Origin: JBPEWY01 sp965224095
GTDB taxonomy: Bacteria; Bacteroidota; Bacteroidia; Flavobacteriales; Flavobacteriaceae
DNA length: 64,000 bases
Reading direction: 5' to 3'
Assembly: GCA_965224095.1 (NCBI GenBank)
Contig: OZ245039.1
Coordinates: forward strand, 2,790,001-2,854,000
The number at the start of each line of letters is the position of its first letter. Within the stretch, counting starts at the first letter, position 1. The notes under the pieces were generated by a model. It did no database searches. It saw only the letters and a program-made list of their open reading frames with translations, and was not told the origin of the DNA. A program made the position numbers and the translations under genes. Positions 42,108 to 50,745 of this stretch are shown in pieces.

Positions 42108-45100
42108 TTAAAATGTTACATTTAATCCGACGGTAAATAGTTTAGCAGGAATATATACGTTAGAGGTATTGCCACTAAAATCCTGCTGCTGATTAAACCC
42201 TTTACGGGCATTTATATTAAAGATGTTTTCACCGCTTAAATATAATTTTCCCGCTGAAAGCCCTAATCCTTCTAATATGTTTTTTGGAAAGTCGTAAGAG
42301 AAGTTCGCTTGCCTTAAACTTAAAAATGAAGCATCCACCAGAAATCTGTCGGATATAGCATCCCACTCTCCGCCCAATGTTGGGTCCAGTCTGGGTTGAT
42401 CTGTAATATCACCGGGTTTCCTCCACCTATTTAATAGATCGGCATGCAACGAACCTCCGTAACTTCCGCCATCAACAAGACTTCTATATCCGTTGTCTAA
42501 GTTTTCTCCGCCGATCTGATAGGTAAGTAGAAAGCTCAGATTAAAATTTTTATAGCGAAGGCTCGTATTAAAAGACCCGAACACATCCGGCAATACCGAC
42601 CCCAAATAATCTCGCTTTGCATTATTGGAACGCGGTGTAACGGCTACCCCGTTAATTACCCTGACTTCCGAAGCATTGGGATCTTCGGCAACAAAAAGCC
42701 CTGAACCGTCGGCAGGATCTACACCATACCAGTCATTAATATAATAGTCAAACAAACCCCTACCTACTTCTAATTGTTTGGTTCCGTTTAAAATTCTTTC
42801 CTGACCATCGGGCAATTTTGTAAACTCGTTTTTAATGGTGGAGGCATTTATTGTTGCCGTCCAACCCAGGTGTTCTTTCTTGATGATATCGTAAGACAAT
42901 GAAACTTCAAAGCCTCTGTTAAACAATTCACCGACATTTTCCAGTCTGGCATGTGCATTTTCAAAATCAAGGCCTCCCGCAGAAAGTGGTAAGGGAACCT
43001 CAAAGATTAAATCTTCCGATACCTTGTCGTAGTATTCAACCGAGCCTCTTAACCGATTAAATAAACTGAATTCCAATGCGAGATCCGTATGGATTGATTT
43101 TTCCCATACCAGATCCGGGTTTCCCACGGCACTTCTAACAACGCCGGGCTCTAATTGATTATTTTGACCTAAACGCAGGAGATCCAGATGGACATACCTG
43201 TTGGTAGAACCCAGGTTGGCATTTCCTAGCTGCCCGTAGGAAGCCCTAAGTTTTAAATTATCAATCCAGGATATATTTTCAATAAACTTTTCCTTATTAA
43301 GACTCCATGACCCACCTACTGACCAAAAAGTACCCCACCTGGTATCAGGATGAAATCTGGAGTTACCGTCGGTTCGGATAGAGGCACTTAAGAAATATTT
43401 AGTGTCAAAATTGTAGTTCAATCGGCCAAAATAACTCTCTTCATTTACTTCATCAATATAAGACTCGGGTATTCCGGGTATGGCAAAGTTTACCAACTCT
43501 ATATTTCCTTGGAATATTTCATCTTCGGCAGAACCTTCGAAGGTTGTTCTTGTCCAATCCTGACTTTCATGACCTGCAATAACATCAAAATTGTGTAGTG
43601 CTTTAAGTGAGAAATTATAGCTTAATAATTGGTTATACGCTTCCGTTACAGTTTTTATATAGTCTCTCGACGAATCTGCATTGGGAGCTCCATCACCTAT
43701 AAAAGCATTTCTGTAATTGGTATTGTAAAAATTCTGCACCTCGTATGAAAAATTACTTGTGAATTTTAATCCTTTTGCAAGCTGTAATTCTACAAAGGCT
43801 TTACCATCCAATCGGTTTCTTTCATCTATATCAATATCGTTTTCCAGTTCATAAACCGGATTTCTTCCGCTGCTGGCACCCGATCCCCTTATTAATGAAG
43901 GAGTTCTGATTCCTGCACCATCTAAAATATATGCCCCTGTTATTGGATTATGAGCGTGAACCGGATAAATAGATCCTACACCACGAGTAAACCTAAAAGG
44001 ATTTGCTGTACTACCGCTGGAGGAAGAACCTGTTCTGGCCTGGTTTCCTTTTGAAGTAGATCCGGTTAAATTAAGACCAACCTTAGCCCAGGATGTTGCT
44101 TGTAAATCACCTGAGAACCTGGCAGATACCCTGTCAAAATAGGTGTTTACAACATAACCTTCTTCATCCAGATAGCCCAATGAAGCATAATAACCTCCTT
44201 TTTCCGATCGATTGCTAAAATTAATATCGATATTTTTTCTGATTCCCGTTCGCATAAAAGCGTCCTGCCAATCCAGATCTTCCGGATATAACAATTGTGC
44301 ATTGGGATTGATTTTACCATCGGTACCTACTATTTGATTATTAGGAACGTTGAAAGGATTGATTTTTAATTGATCAAAAATACCGGCAGTGGCGATAGCA
44401 TTTGCCGCAGCAACATCGGCATCACTATCAACTCCGGGTATGGCATTTCCGTTACGAAGGACTTCCCAATAGGCTTCATAAAAATCTTCAGGGCCCAATC
44501 GGTCGTATTCTTTAGTTCCTCTGGAAACTACGGAGGTAGAAATATTAACATTTAACTCACCTTTTCCAAACTTTCCTTTCTTGGTAGTTATTAAAATAAC
44601 GCCGTTGGCGGCTTTATTACCATATAAAGCTGTTGACCCAGCATCTTTTAAGATGGAAACACTTTCTATATCGGAGGGGTTTAGCAAATTAATCGAGCCA
44701 TTTATCGGGATACCGTCTACCACATATAATGGTGCATTAGATGATCCGAATGAACCAAATCCCCTGATACGGATACTTTGCCCTGAACCCGGCTGACCGG
44801 AAGGAGCAGTTACCAATACGCCCGAAGTAGCGCCTTCCAGTGCATTACTGATATTGCTCAGCGTTCTTTTCTGGATATCTTCGGTTTTTATTTTGGCAAC
44901 AGACCCCGTTATGGCTTCTTTACTGGAAGTTCCGTAAGCAACAACAACAACTTCATCCAGCTGATTATTGGGTTCTAAAACAACATTAATAACTGTTTGA
45001 ATTCCAACTAAGACTTCTTTGCTGGCCATTCCAACATAACTGAAAACCAAGATGTCTTCGGCATCGGCATCGATGGTATAATTACCATCAAAATCTGCCG

Positions 45101-45254
45101 TTGTACCCACATTGGTTCCCTTAATAATTACATTAGCTCCGGGTAAGGGTCCTGAGCTATCCGAAACAACACCTTTAACGGTAGTTTTTTGTGCAAAACT
45201 AAACTGTGTAAAACTGAAAAATAATAACACAATTAGCGGTAATAGCTTTTTCAT
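42108..45254 (-). CDS. SusC/RagA-family TonB-linked outer-membrane transporter
   Basis: A 1048-residue TonB-dependent transporter: signal peptide (SFAQ), CarboxypepD_reg-like domain (TTVKGVVSDSSGPLPGANV), plug domain with VVVAYGTSSKEAITGSVA, IRIRGFGSFGSSNAPLYVVDG and ILKDAGSTALYGNKAANGV, and a barrel that ends LFTVGLNVTF. It would import the ligand bound by SusD using TonB energy. The ATG at 45254 (MKKLLPL) starts the signal peptide; the earlier ATG at 45281 is not needed. It is divergent from the LuxR-type regulator at 45423. Confidence 0.95.
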   Translation of the reverse strand: MKKLLPLIVLLFFSFTQFSFAQKTTVKGVVSDSSGPLPGANVIIKGTNVGTTADFDGNYTIDADAEDILVFSYVGMASKEVLVGIQTVINVVLEPNNQLDEVVVVAYGTSSKEAITGSVAKIKTEDIQKRTLSNISNALEGATSGVLVTAPSGQPGSGQSIRIRGFGSFGSSNAPLYVVDGIPINGSINLLNPSDIESVSILKDAGSTALYGNKAANGVILITTKKGKFGKGELNVNISTSVVSRGTKEYDRLGPEDFYEAYWEVLRNGNAIPGVDSDADVAAANAIATAGIFDQLKINPFNVPNNQIVGTDGKINPNAQLLYPEDLDWQDAFMRTGIRKNIDINFSNRSEKGGYYASLGYLDEEGYVVNTYFDRVSARFSGDLQATSWAKVGLNLTGSTSKGNQARTGSSSSGSTANPFRFTRGVGSIYPVHAHNPITGAYILDGAGIRTPSLIRGSGASSGRNPVYELENDIDIDERNRLDGKAFVELQLAKGLKFTSNFSYEVQNFYNTNYRNAFIGDGAPNADSSRDYIKTVTEAYNQLLSYNFSLKALHNFDVIAGHESQDWTRTTFEGSAEDEIFQGNIELVNFAIPGIPESYIDEVNEESYFGRLNYNFDTKYFLSASIRTDGNSRFHPDTRWGTFWSVGGSWSLNKEKFIENISWIDNLKLRASYGQLGNANLGSTNRYVHLDLLRLGQNNQLEPGVVRSAVGNPDLVWEKSIHTDLALEFSLFNRLRGSVEYYDKVSEDLIFEVPLPLSAGGLDFENAHARLENVGELFNRGFEVSLSYDIIKKEHLGWTATINASTIKNEFTKLPDGQERILNGTKQLEVGRGLFDYYINDWYGVDPADGSGLFVAEDPNASEVRVINGVAVTPRSNNAKRDYLGSVLPDVFGSFNTSLRYKNFNLSFLLTYQIGGENLDNGYRSLVDGGSYGGSLHADLLNRWRKPGDITDQPRLDPTLGGEWDAISDRFLVDASFLSLRQANFSYDFPKNILEGLGLSAGKLYLSGENIFNINARKGFNQQQDFSGNTSNVYIPAKLFTVGLNVTF

Positions 45255-45422
45255 TGATAGTGGTTTAATATTAGTCAACACAAATATTGAAGATTTGATA
45301 TTTTTGTATTTGCGGATTACTACTATTTATCTACTACAGATGTTTAAATTATGTGGATTAAGCTACTATTATTCAAATATTTTATACTATTAAGAAAGAG
45401 ATCGCTACTTTAGACGGAGATT

Positions 45423-46733
45423 ATGGTACGCTCTATGCAAACAGATTTTTTTTTAAAAGCGTTATTTATAACCCTTATTTACGTTTCGAATTTGACTGGT
45501 TTACATAGTCAAACGAAAGTAATTTCCACAGGTGATGAATGGTTGTTTTATGATGATGAAACCCCTTTGCCGGAGGATTGGTTTAAAAGTAAAAAAACCG
45601 ATAAAAAATGGAAAAAAGGAATATCTCCATTAGGATACGGAGACAGCATAGTAGCAACAACAATTAGCTTTGGTAACGATCCGCGAAAAAAGCATATTAC
45701 CAAATATTTTACCAAGACTTTTTCTGTCGAAGATCCTTACGAATATTTGATTTATAAATTAAATGTACAGCGGGATGACGGGCTTGTTGTTTATTTAAAC
45801 GGGCATGAAATTATGCGAAGCAACATGCCCAATGGTATAATAACCGACTCTACCTATGCCAGCAGTTTGATTTTTAAAACATCGAATGAAAATATTATAC
45901 ATACCAAGCTTATATCTCCTGATGATTTCGTTTCAGGCACAAATACCATAAGTGCTTCGGTCCATCAGGCACGGAGAACCTCTTCAGATTGCCTGTTTAA
46001 CCTGGAACTTATCGGGTCTGACGATTCTGAAATGATTCCTATTTTACTGAAGGAACAAACCATTAAAAATTTGAATCTTAATTTAAAATTAATGGAACTC
46101 AACCACGGTCAGGAAATAGAAAATAAAAATTTGCAATTAAAAATGATTGAACAATCTAAAAGTTCAATGAGAAATACCCTCGTTATTGCGGGTGTGTTGC
46201 TTTTATTGGTTGTACTGTACACGATGTATTTATGGAGAAGTTTTGCATCCAGGGAAAAATTACACATGGAGAAAATTACCGAATTGAAAGAAGCGACTCA
46301 AAGTAAAGACAGAGAGATGATGAATATTTCTTTGAGCTTATTAAATGAAAGACAATTTTTAAAGGTACTGAGAAAAGAACTTGAAGAAAACATAAAAAAG
46401 ACTACAGGAGATAATGAAATACTTAAGGGGCTAAAGCAAATTGTTAAGGATATAGATTATAATTTGGACTTTAATGAAGACTGGGAAAATTTAAAAAAGC
46501 ATTTTAATGCCGTGCATGCAGGATATGTGGATAAGTTAAGTGAATTACATCCCTCTTTAACCGAAATAGAACTTCGGCATTGTATTTTTATTAAACTTCA
46601 TATGCAAACCAAGGAAATTGCAAATGTTTTACATATTGATCCCAGATCGGTACAGGCTTCGAGATACAGATTAAAAAAGAAAATGAATCTGGATGAAAAT
46701 ACTGATTTGAAAGAGTATTTAATAAAAATATAA
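45423..46733 (+). CDS. Membrane-anchored LuxR-type one-component regulator with jelly-roll sensor
   Basis: A 436-residue protein with a signal peptide, then a beta-sandwich of the kind seen in secreted phosphatases and lamin-tail proteins: SPLGYGDSIV, KYFTKTFSV, DDGLVVYLNGHEIMRSNMPNG (about 35-205). Next come a short coiled coil, a transmembrane segment near 255-275 (LVIAGVLLLLVVLYTMYLW), a cytoplasmic coiled coil and a C-terminal LuxR-like HTH (LTEIELRHCIFIKLHMQTKEIANVL, then DPRSVQASRYRLKKKM). The extracytoplasmic sensor would detect a ligand and the HTH regulate the divergent susC operon. ATG 45423 or 45435 could be the start; TACTTTAG at 45406 is a near -7 element. Confidence 0.82.
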   Translation: MVRSMQTDFFLKALFITLIYVSNLTGLHSQTKVISTGDEWLFYDDETPLPEDWFKSKKTDKKWKKGISPLGYGDSIVATTISFGNDPRKKHITKYFTKTFSVEDPYEYLIYKLNVQRDDGLVVYLNGHEIMRSNMPNGIITDSTYASSLIFKTSNENIIHTKLISPDDFVSGTNTISASVHQARRTSSDCLFNLELIGSDDSEMIPILLKEQTIKNLNLNLKLMELNHGQEIENKNLQLKMIEQSKSSMRNTLVIAGVLLLLVVLYTMYLWRSFASREKLHMEKITELKEATQSKDREMMNISLSLLNERQFLKVLRKELEENIKKTTGDNEILKGLKQIVKDIDYNLDFNEDWENLKKHFNAVHAGYVDKLSELHPSLTEIELRHCIFIKLHMQTKEIANVLHIDPRSVQASRYRLKKKMNLDENTDLKEYLIKI

Positions 46734-46790
46734 TACGTTACTAAATGGTTCTCTCTTTAAACTGAGCTTCACAGGGTATATTATTCTATA

Positions 46791-46820
46791 AAAAAAGCGT
46801 TCCCTCAGGGAACGCTTTTT
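46791..46820. terminator. Bidirectional intrinsic terminator
   Basis: Stem AAAAAAGCGTTCCC (46791-46804) / GGGAACGCTTTTT (46808-46820) with a three-base loop, A tract left and T tract right, between the convergent regulator and lipoprotein genes. Confidence 0.92.
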
Positions 46821-46841
46821 ACATAAATGAGATTAACTCTC

Positions 46842-47195
46842 TTAGTTTTTATCTTCCAAAGCATCTTCGGCTTTAGCAGCGGCATCTTTTACAGCCCCAG
46901 CAGCATCAGAAGCTACTTCTTTAGCACCGTCAACTACATCTTCGCCTGCTTCTTTAACTGCTTCTCCGGCATCATTTATTGCATCACCGGCAGCATCAAC
47001 AGCGCCTTCAACGGCATCACCGGCAGCGTCAACAGCATCCCCAGCAGCGTCAACCGCATTTTCAGCAGCGTTTTCAACGTCTTCAGCTGCACTTTCAACA
47101 GCATCGGCAGCTTTTTCTTTTGTAGTTTCTCTACACGAAGTGAAAGAAACACCAAGGAAAGCAATTAGAGCAAGGCTTAAAAATAATTTTTTCAT
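46842..47195 (-). CDS. Ala/Asp-rich repeat lipoprotein, 117 aa
   Basis: Signal peptide with lipobox (FTSC, Cys21), then a single long helix of low complexity. AADAVESAAEDVENAAENAV is followed by DAAGDAV repeated in heptad-like register and AKEVASDAAGAVKDAAAKAE. Alternating Ala and acidic/Lys residues give an amphipathic helix resembling late-embryogenesis-abundant or YtxH-like proteins. It has no catalytic features. Such proteins are often stress-related or structural. It is 20 bases downstream of waaA on the same strand, so it may be co-transcribed. Confidence 0.75.
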   Translation of the reverse strand: MKKLFLSLALIAFLGVSFTSCRETTKEKAADAVESAAEDVENAAENAVDAAGDAVDAAGDAVEGAVDAAGDAINDAGEAVKEAGEDVVDGAKEVASDAAGAVKDAAAKAEDALEDKN

Positions 47196-47215
47196 TTTGT
47201 ATTAGTTTAAGGTTA

Positions 47216-48463
47216 TTACTTCTGTTGCAATGTACGAATAAAATTACGTATTTGGATGTCGGCCCCCCTATTTTTGCGAATGTAAGAGTTGTTGATAGCT
47301 CCGATTTCTGATCTGTGTTTTTTATCGGTAAGTAAACCGTTAAGGGTTTCTTTAAACTCCGCTGCGTTCGAAACCGAAACGATGCCGCCCAGCGCTACTA
47401 AATCTCTCGCTTCCTTAAACGATTGGTAGCGATCCCCAATAAGAACCGGAATTCCATATACCGCGGGCTCCAAAGTGTTGTGTAACCCGGAAGAACCCAT
47501 GCCTCCTCCCACATAAGCTATATTGGCATAGTGATATATTTTGGTAAGTAAGCCTATGGTATCAACTATAAGCACCTCGTAATCGGCTAAGTTTTTTTCT
47601 TTAATTTTTGAATAGCGCAACGTCTTTTTTGTAAGCTTCTTTTCTAATTGACTTACGTGGATTTCCTTAATGTCGTGAGGTACTATAACAAATTTAACTC
47701 TTCCATCAACTTCCTGATTGATAAAAGGGATTAACAAGGTATTATCTTCCGGCCATGTGCTTCCGGCCACAACGCATAAATGATCTCCTTTGAAGACTTC
47801 CATGAAATCCAGCTGATTATCTTTCGAGAGAATTTCTGAGACCCGATCAAAGCGCGTGTCCCCGCTAACCGTGGTATTATAAAATCCGATGCTCTTAAGA
47901 AGTTCCCTGGAATTTTCATCCTGGACAAAAAAATGTGCAAAAGCCGATAAAGACTGTTTTATAAATCCGCCATACCATTTAAAAAAAGCCTGTTCTTTTC
48001 TAAAAATTGCGGATATTAATAAAGTAGGGATCTTGCGTTTTTCAAGTTCATTTAGGTAGTTTGGCCAGAATTCATACTTTACGAATACGGCGATTTCCGG
48101 TTTAACCAGATCTAAAAAACGCGTCGCATTTTTTTTGGAATCTAACGGAAGATAGGTAATCATATGTGCAGCCTGGCTGTTTTTCTTCACCTCATATCCG
48201 GAAGGTGAAAAGAAGGTAACGAGGATTTTATGTTGCGGAAAATCGTTTCGAACGCCTTCAATAACAGGCAGGCCCTGTTCAAATTCTCCCAGAGAAGCGG
48301 TGTGAAACCACAATACCCGATCGGATGTAGAGATATGACTATCTAAAAAAGAAAACACATCCTTTCTGCCATTGATAAAAAGCGCTATTTTTTTGTTAAA
48401 AGGCGCTATTATTTTAAGCCCCAGATTGGTAATGAATATACCTATGTTGTACAAAAAATACAC
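47216..48463 (-). CDS. waaA: Kdo transferase (3-deoxy-D-manno-octulosonic acid transferase)
   Basis: A 415-residue GT30-family glycosyltransferase that attaches Kdo to lipid A precursor at the inner membrane. An N-terminal membrane anchor (FLYNIGIFITNLGLKII) precedes LWFHTASLGEFEQGLPVI, which contains the conserved catalytic glutamate. SPSGYEV and YLPLDSKKNATRFLDLVKP are typical. The C-terminal domain has VAGSTWPEDN, YVGGGMGSSGLHNTLEPAVYGIPVLIG and the usual end. Length is normal. It is divergent from the aminotransferase gene at 48561. Confidence 0.93.
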   Translation of the reverse strand: MYFLYNIGIFITNLGLKIIAPFNKKIALFINGRKDVFSFLDSHISTSDRVLWFHTASLGEFEQGLPVIEGVRNDFPQHKILVTFFSPSGYEVKKNSQAAHMITYLPLDSKKNATRFLDLVKPEIAVFVKYEFWPNYLNELEKRKIPTLLISAIFRKEQAFFKWYGGFIKQSLSAFAHFFVQDENSRELLKSIGFYNTTVSGDTRFDRVSEILSKDNQLDFMEVFKGDHLCVVAGSTWPEDNTLLIPFINQEVDGRVKFVIVPHDIKEIHVSQLEKKLTKKTLRYSKIKEKNLADYEVLIVDTIGLLTKIYHYANIAYVGGGMGSSGLHNTLEPAVYGIPVLIGDRYQSFKEARDLVALGGIVSVSNAAEFKETLNGLLTDKKHRSEIGAINNSYIRKNRGADIQIRNFIRTLQQK

Positions 48464-48523
48464 GATCTGATTTGTTTGCCGCTAAAATACGTTTCTTTCC
48501 CTTATTGATTGGCTACCGTTGGT

Positions 48524-48531
48524 TAATTTTG
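48524..48531 (+). promoter_or_regulatory. -7 element (TAATTTTG) for the aminotransferase-galE operon
   Basis: TAATTTTG matches TAnnTTTG and lies 30 bases before the ATG at 48561. A TTG at 48505-48507 is 16 bases upstream, slightly short of the usual spacing. Confidence 0.5.
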
Positions 48532-48560
48532 TAATATTGTTTGACAATTATCAATACTTT

Positions 48561-49718
48561 ATGAGGAAAATACAGATGGTAGACCTGCAGGGTCAGTATA
48601 CCGGAATTAAAGATCAGGTAGATCGATCGATTGAAACGGTTATCCAAAGCGCAGCGTTTATTAATGGCCCGGAAGTCCATGCATTTCAAAAAGAGCTTGA
48701 ATCGTATCTCGATGTAAAACATGTTATTCCATGTGCGAATGGTACCGATGCGCTTCAGATTTGTATGATGGGCCTTGGTTTAAAACCGGGAGATGAAGTT
48801 ATAACCGCAGATTTTACTTTTGCCGCTACGGTTGAGGTCATTGCCCTATTGCAGTTAACCCCGGTTCTGGTAGATGTGGAGAAAGATACTTTTAATATAG
48901 ATCCGGAAGCTATTAAAAAAGCTATAACTCCCAGAACCAAGGCTATTGTCCCCGTTCATTTGTTTGGGCAATGTGCCAATATGGATGCCATTATGGAAAT
49001 TGCTTCGGAGCACAATTTGTTTGTTATTGAAGATAATGCTCAGGGAATTGGTGGCGCCTATACTTTTAAAAACGGAGTAAAAAAGAAAACCGGAACCATT
49101 GGTCATGTTGCTTCAACTTCGTTCTTTCCTTCCAAGAACCTGGGATGTTACGGAGATGGCGGGGCCATTTTTACCAACAATAGTGATCTGGCCAATACCA
49201 TTCGGGGTATTGTAAATCACGGTATGTACCAAAGGTATTATCACGATGTGGTGGGTGTAAATTCCAGATTAGATTCTATTCAGGCAGCCGTTTTAAGAGC
49301 GAAACTTCCTTTGTTGGATACCTATAATGGCAAACGCAGAGAAACAGCTGAAAAATATACTGTTGCATTTAAAGCCTGCAAAAACATAGTTACTCCGGTA
49401 GTTGGAAAAGATTGCAATGCCCATGGTGAGGGGTGCGACTGTCATGTTTTTCATCAGTATACCCTGAGAGTTTTAAATGCGGACAGAGATGCCCTGGTAA
49501 GACACTTAAACGAAAACGGTATTCCATGCGGGGTGTACTATCCGGTACCGCTTCACAGCCAAAAGGCTTATGCAGACGATCGGTATGACGAAGCCGATTT
49601 TCCCGTTACCAACCAGTTGGTTAAAGAGGTGATTTCGCTGCCCATGCATACGGAGCTCGACGATGAGCAAATAGATTTTATAAGCCGGATTTTAATCGAA
49701 TTTATGGAGAGCAAATGA
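48561..49718 (+). CDS. DegT/DnrJ/EryC1/StrS sugar aminotransferase
   Basis: A 385-residue PLP-dependent nucleotide-sugar aminotransferase. The cofactor lysine is Lys192 in SFFPSKNLG, preceded by PCANGTDALQ (phosphate loop) and IEDNAQGIGG (pyridine-binding Asp158). PVHLFGQCANMDAI resembles the WbpE/WlbC type, which make UDP-2,3-diacetamido sugars, but the substrate is not certain. A Cys/His-rich loop (DCNAHGEGCDCHVFHQY, about 290) is unusual. The ATG at 48561 gives the family N-terminus (MRKIQMVDLQGQY). Its TGA overlaps the galE start. Confidence 0.88.
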   Translation: MRKIQMVDLQGQYTGIKDQVDRSIETVIQSAAFINGPEVHAFQKELESYLDVKHVIPCANGTDALQICMMGLGLKPGDEVITADFTFAATVEVIALLQLTPVLVDVEKDTFNIDPEAIKKAITPRTKAIVPVHLFGQCANMDAIMEIASEHNLFVIEDNAQGIGGAYTFKNGVKKKTGTIGHVASTSFFPSKNLGCYGDGGAIFTNNSDLANTIRGIVNHGMYQRYYHDVVGVNSRLDSIQAAVLRAKLPLLDTYNGKRRETAEKYTVAFKACKNIVTPVVGKDCNAHGEGCDCHVFHQYTLRVLNADRDALVRHLNENGIPCGVYYPVPLHSQKAYADDRYDEADFPVTNQLVKEVISLPMHTELDDEQIDFISRILIEFMESK

Positions 49719-50734
49719 AAGTATTAGTCAGCGGTGGATTAGGGTTTATTGGTTCTCATACGGTGGTTGAGCTACTTGAAAAAGGATTTGAGGTGGTTAT
49801 TGTAGACGATTTGTCAAACTCTTCCTTAGACGTATTGGAAGGAATAAATAAAATTACCGGAATTACTCCGGAATTTGAACAAATTGACCTTAGAGAAAAG
49901 GAAAAAGTACGATCATTTTTTAAACGACAGCCGGATATTAAAGGCGTAATTCATTTTGCGGCTTCAAAAGCCGTGGGCGAAAGTGTTGAAAATCCATTGT
50001 TATATTACGAGAACAATTTGGGAACACTGGTCTATCTGCTACAGGAGCTTACCGGGAAGGAACAATCGCATTTTATTTTTAGCTCCTCCTGTACGGTGTA
50101 CGGGCAGGCCGACGAACTTCCCATTACCGAAGATGCCCCTGTAAAAGAAGCCGAATCGCCTTATGGAAATACCAAGCAAATAGGAGAGGAGATCATTCGG
50201 GATACATCTTTGGTCCATAAAAATTTTAAAGCTATTGCACTCCGGTATTTTAACCCTATTGGAGCCCATGCAACGGCGGAAATCGGGGAGCTGCCTATTG
50301 GAGTGCCTCAAAACTTAGTTCCCTTTATTACACAAACAGGAATGGGGATGCGCCATGAATTATCGGTTTTTGGAAATGATTACCCAACGAGAGACGGAAC
50401 CTGTATTCGTGATTATATACACGTGGTAGACCTGGCCAAAGCGCATGTAGTAGCTCTGGAACGGCTGATTGACGGAAAAAACGTTTCTAATTATGAAATC
50501 TTTAATGTAGGAACCGGAACCGGAAGTACCGTTTTAGAGGTGATTGATAGTTTTGAAAGGGTGTCAGGCAAAAAACTGAATTATAAAGTGGTGGGAAGAA
50601 GGCCCGGAGATATTACGGCGGCATTTGCCGATACTACAAAAGCTAATCAGGTGTTGGGATGGAAAGCAGATTCCAGCCTGGACGATGCGATGCGTTCTGC
50701 CTGGAAATGGGAACAAAAAATACGAAATTCTTAA
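49715..50734 (+). CDS. galE: UDP-glucose 4-epimerase
   Basis: A 339-residue extended short-chain dehydrogenase. GGLGFIGSHTV near residue 7 binds NAD. SSSCTVYG and the catalytic YxxxK motif in SPYGNTK (about 150) with RYFNPIGAH are diagnostic of GalE, which interconverts UDP-glucose and UDP-galactose. DGTCIRDYIHVVDLA and FNVGTGTGSTV complete the pattern. Start overlaps the upstream stop (ATGA), so the two sugar genes are coupled, probably for surface polysaccharide or LPS. Confidence 0.92.
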   Translation: MKVLVSGGLGFIGSHTVVELLEKGFEVVIVDDLSNSSLDVLEGINKITGITPEFEQIDLREKEKVRSFFKRQPDIKGVIHFAASKAVGESVENPLLYYENNLGTLVYLLQELTGKEQSHFIFSSSCTVYGQADELPITEDAPVKEAESPYGNTKQIGEEIIRDTSLVHKNFKAIALRYFNPIGAHATAEIGELPIGVPQNLVPFITQTGMGMRHELSVFGNDYPTRDGTCIRDYIHVVDLAKAHVVALERLIDGKNVSNYEIFNVGTGTGSTVLEVIDSFERVSGKKLNYKVVGRRPGDITAAFADTTKANQVLGWKADSSLDDAMRSAWKWEQKIRNS

Positions 50735-50745
50735 TTGAGTACGAC

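Noticed and set aside
46827..47168. Plus-strand frame of 113 codons, Ser/Phe/Asn-rich
   Set aside because: It is the antisense of the Ala/Asp repeat lipoprotein; the repeat keeps the other frame open.
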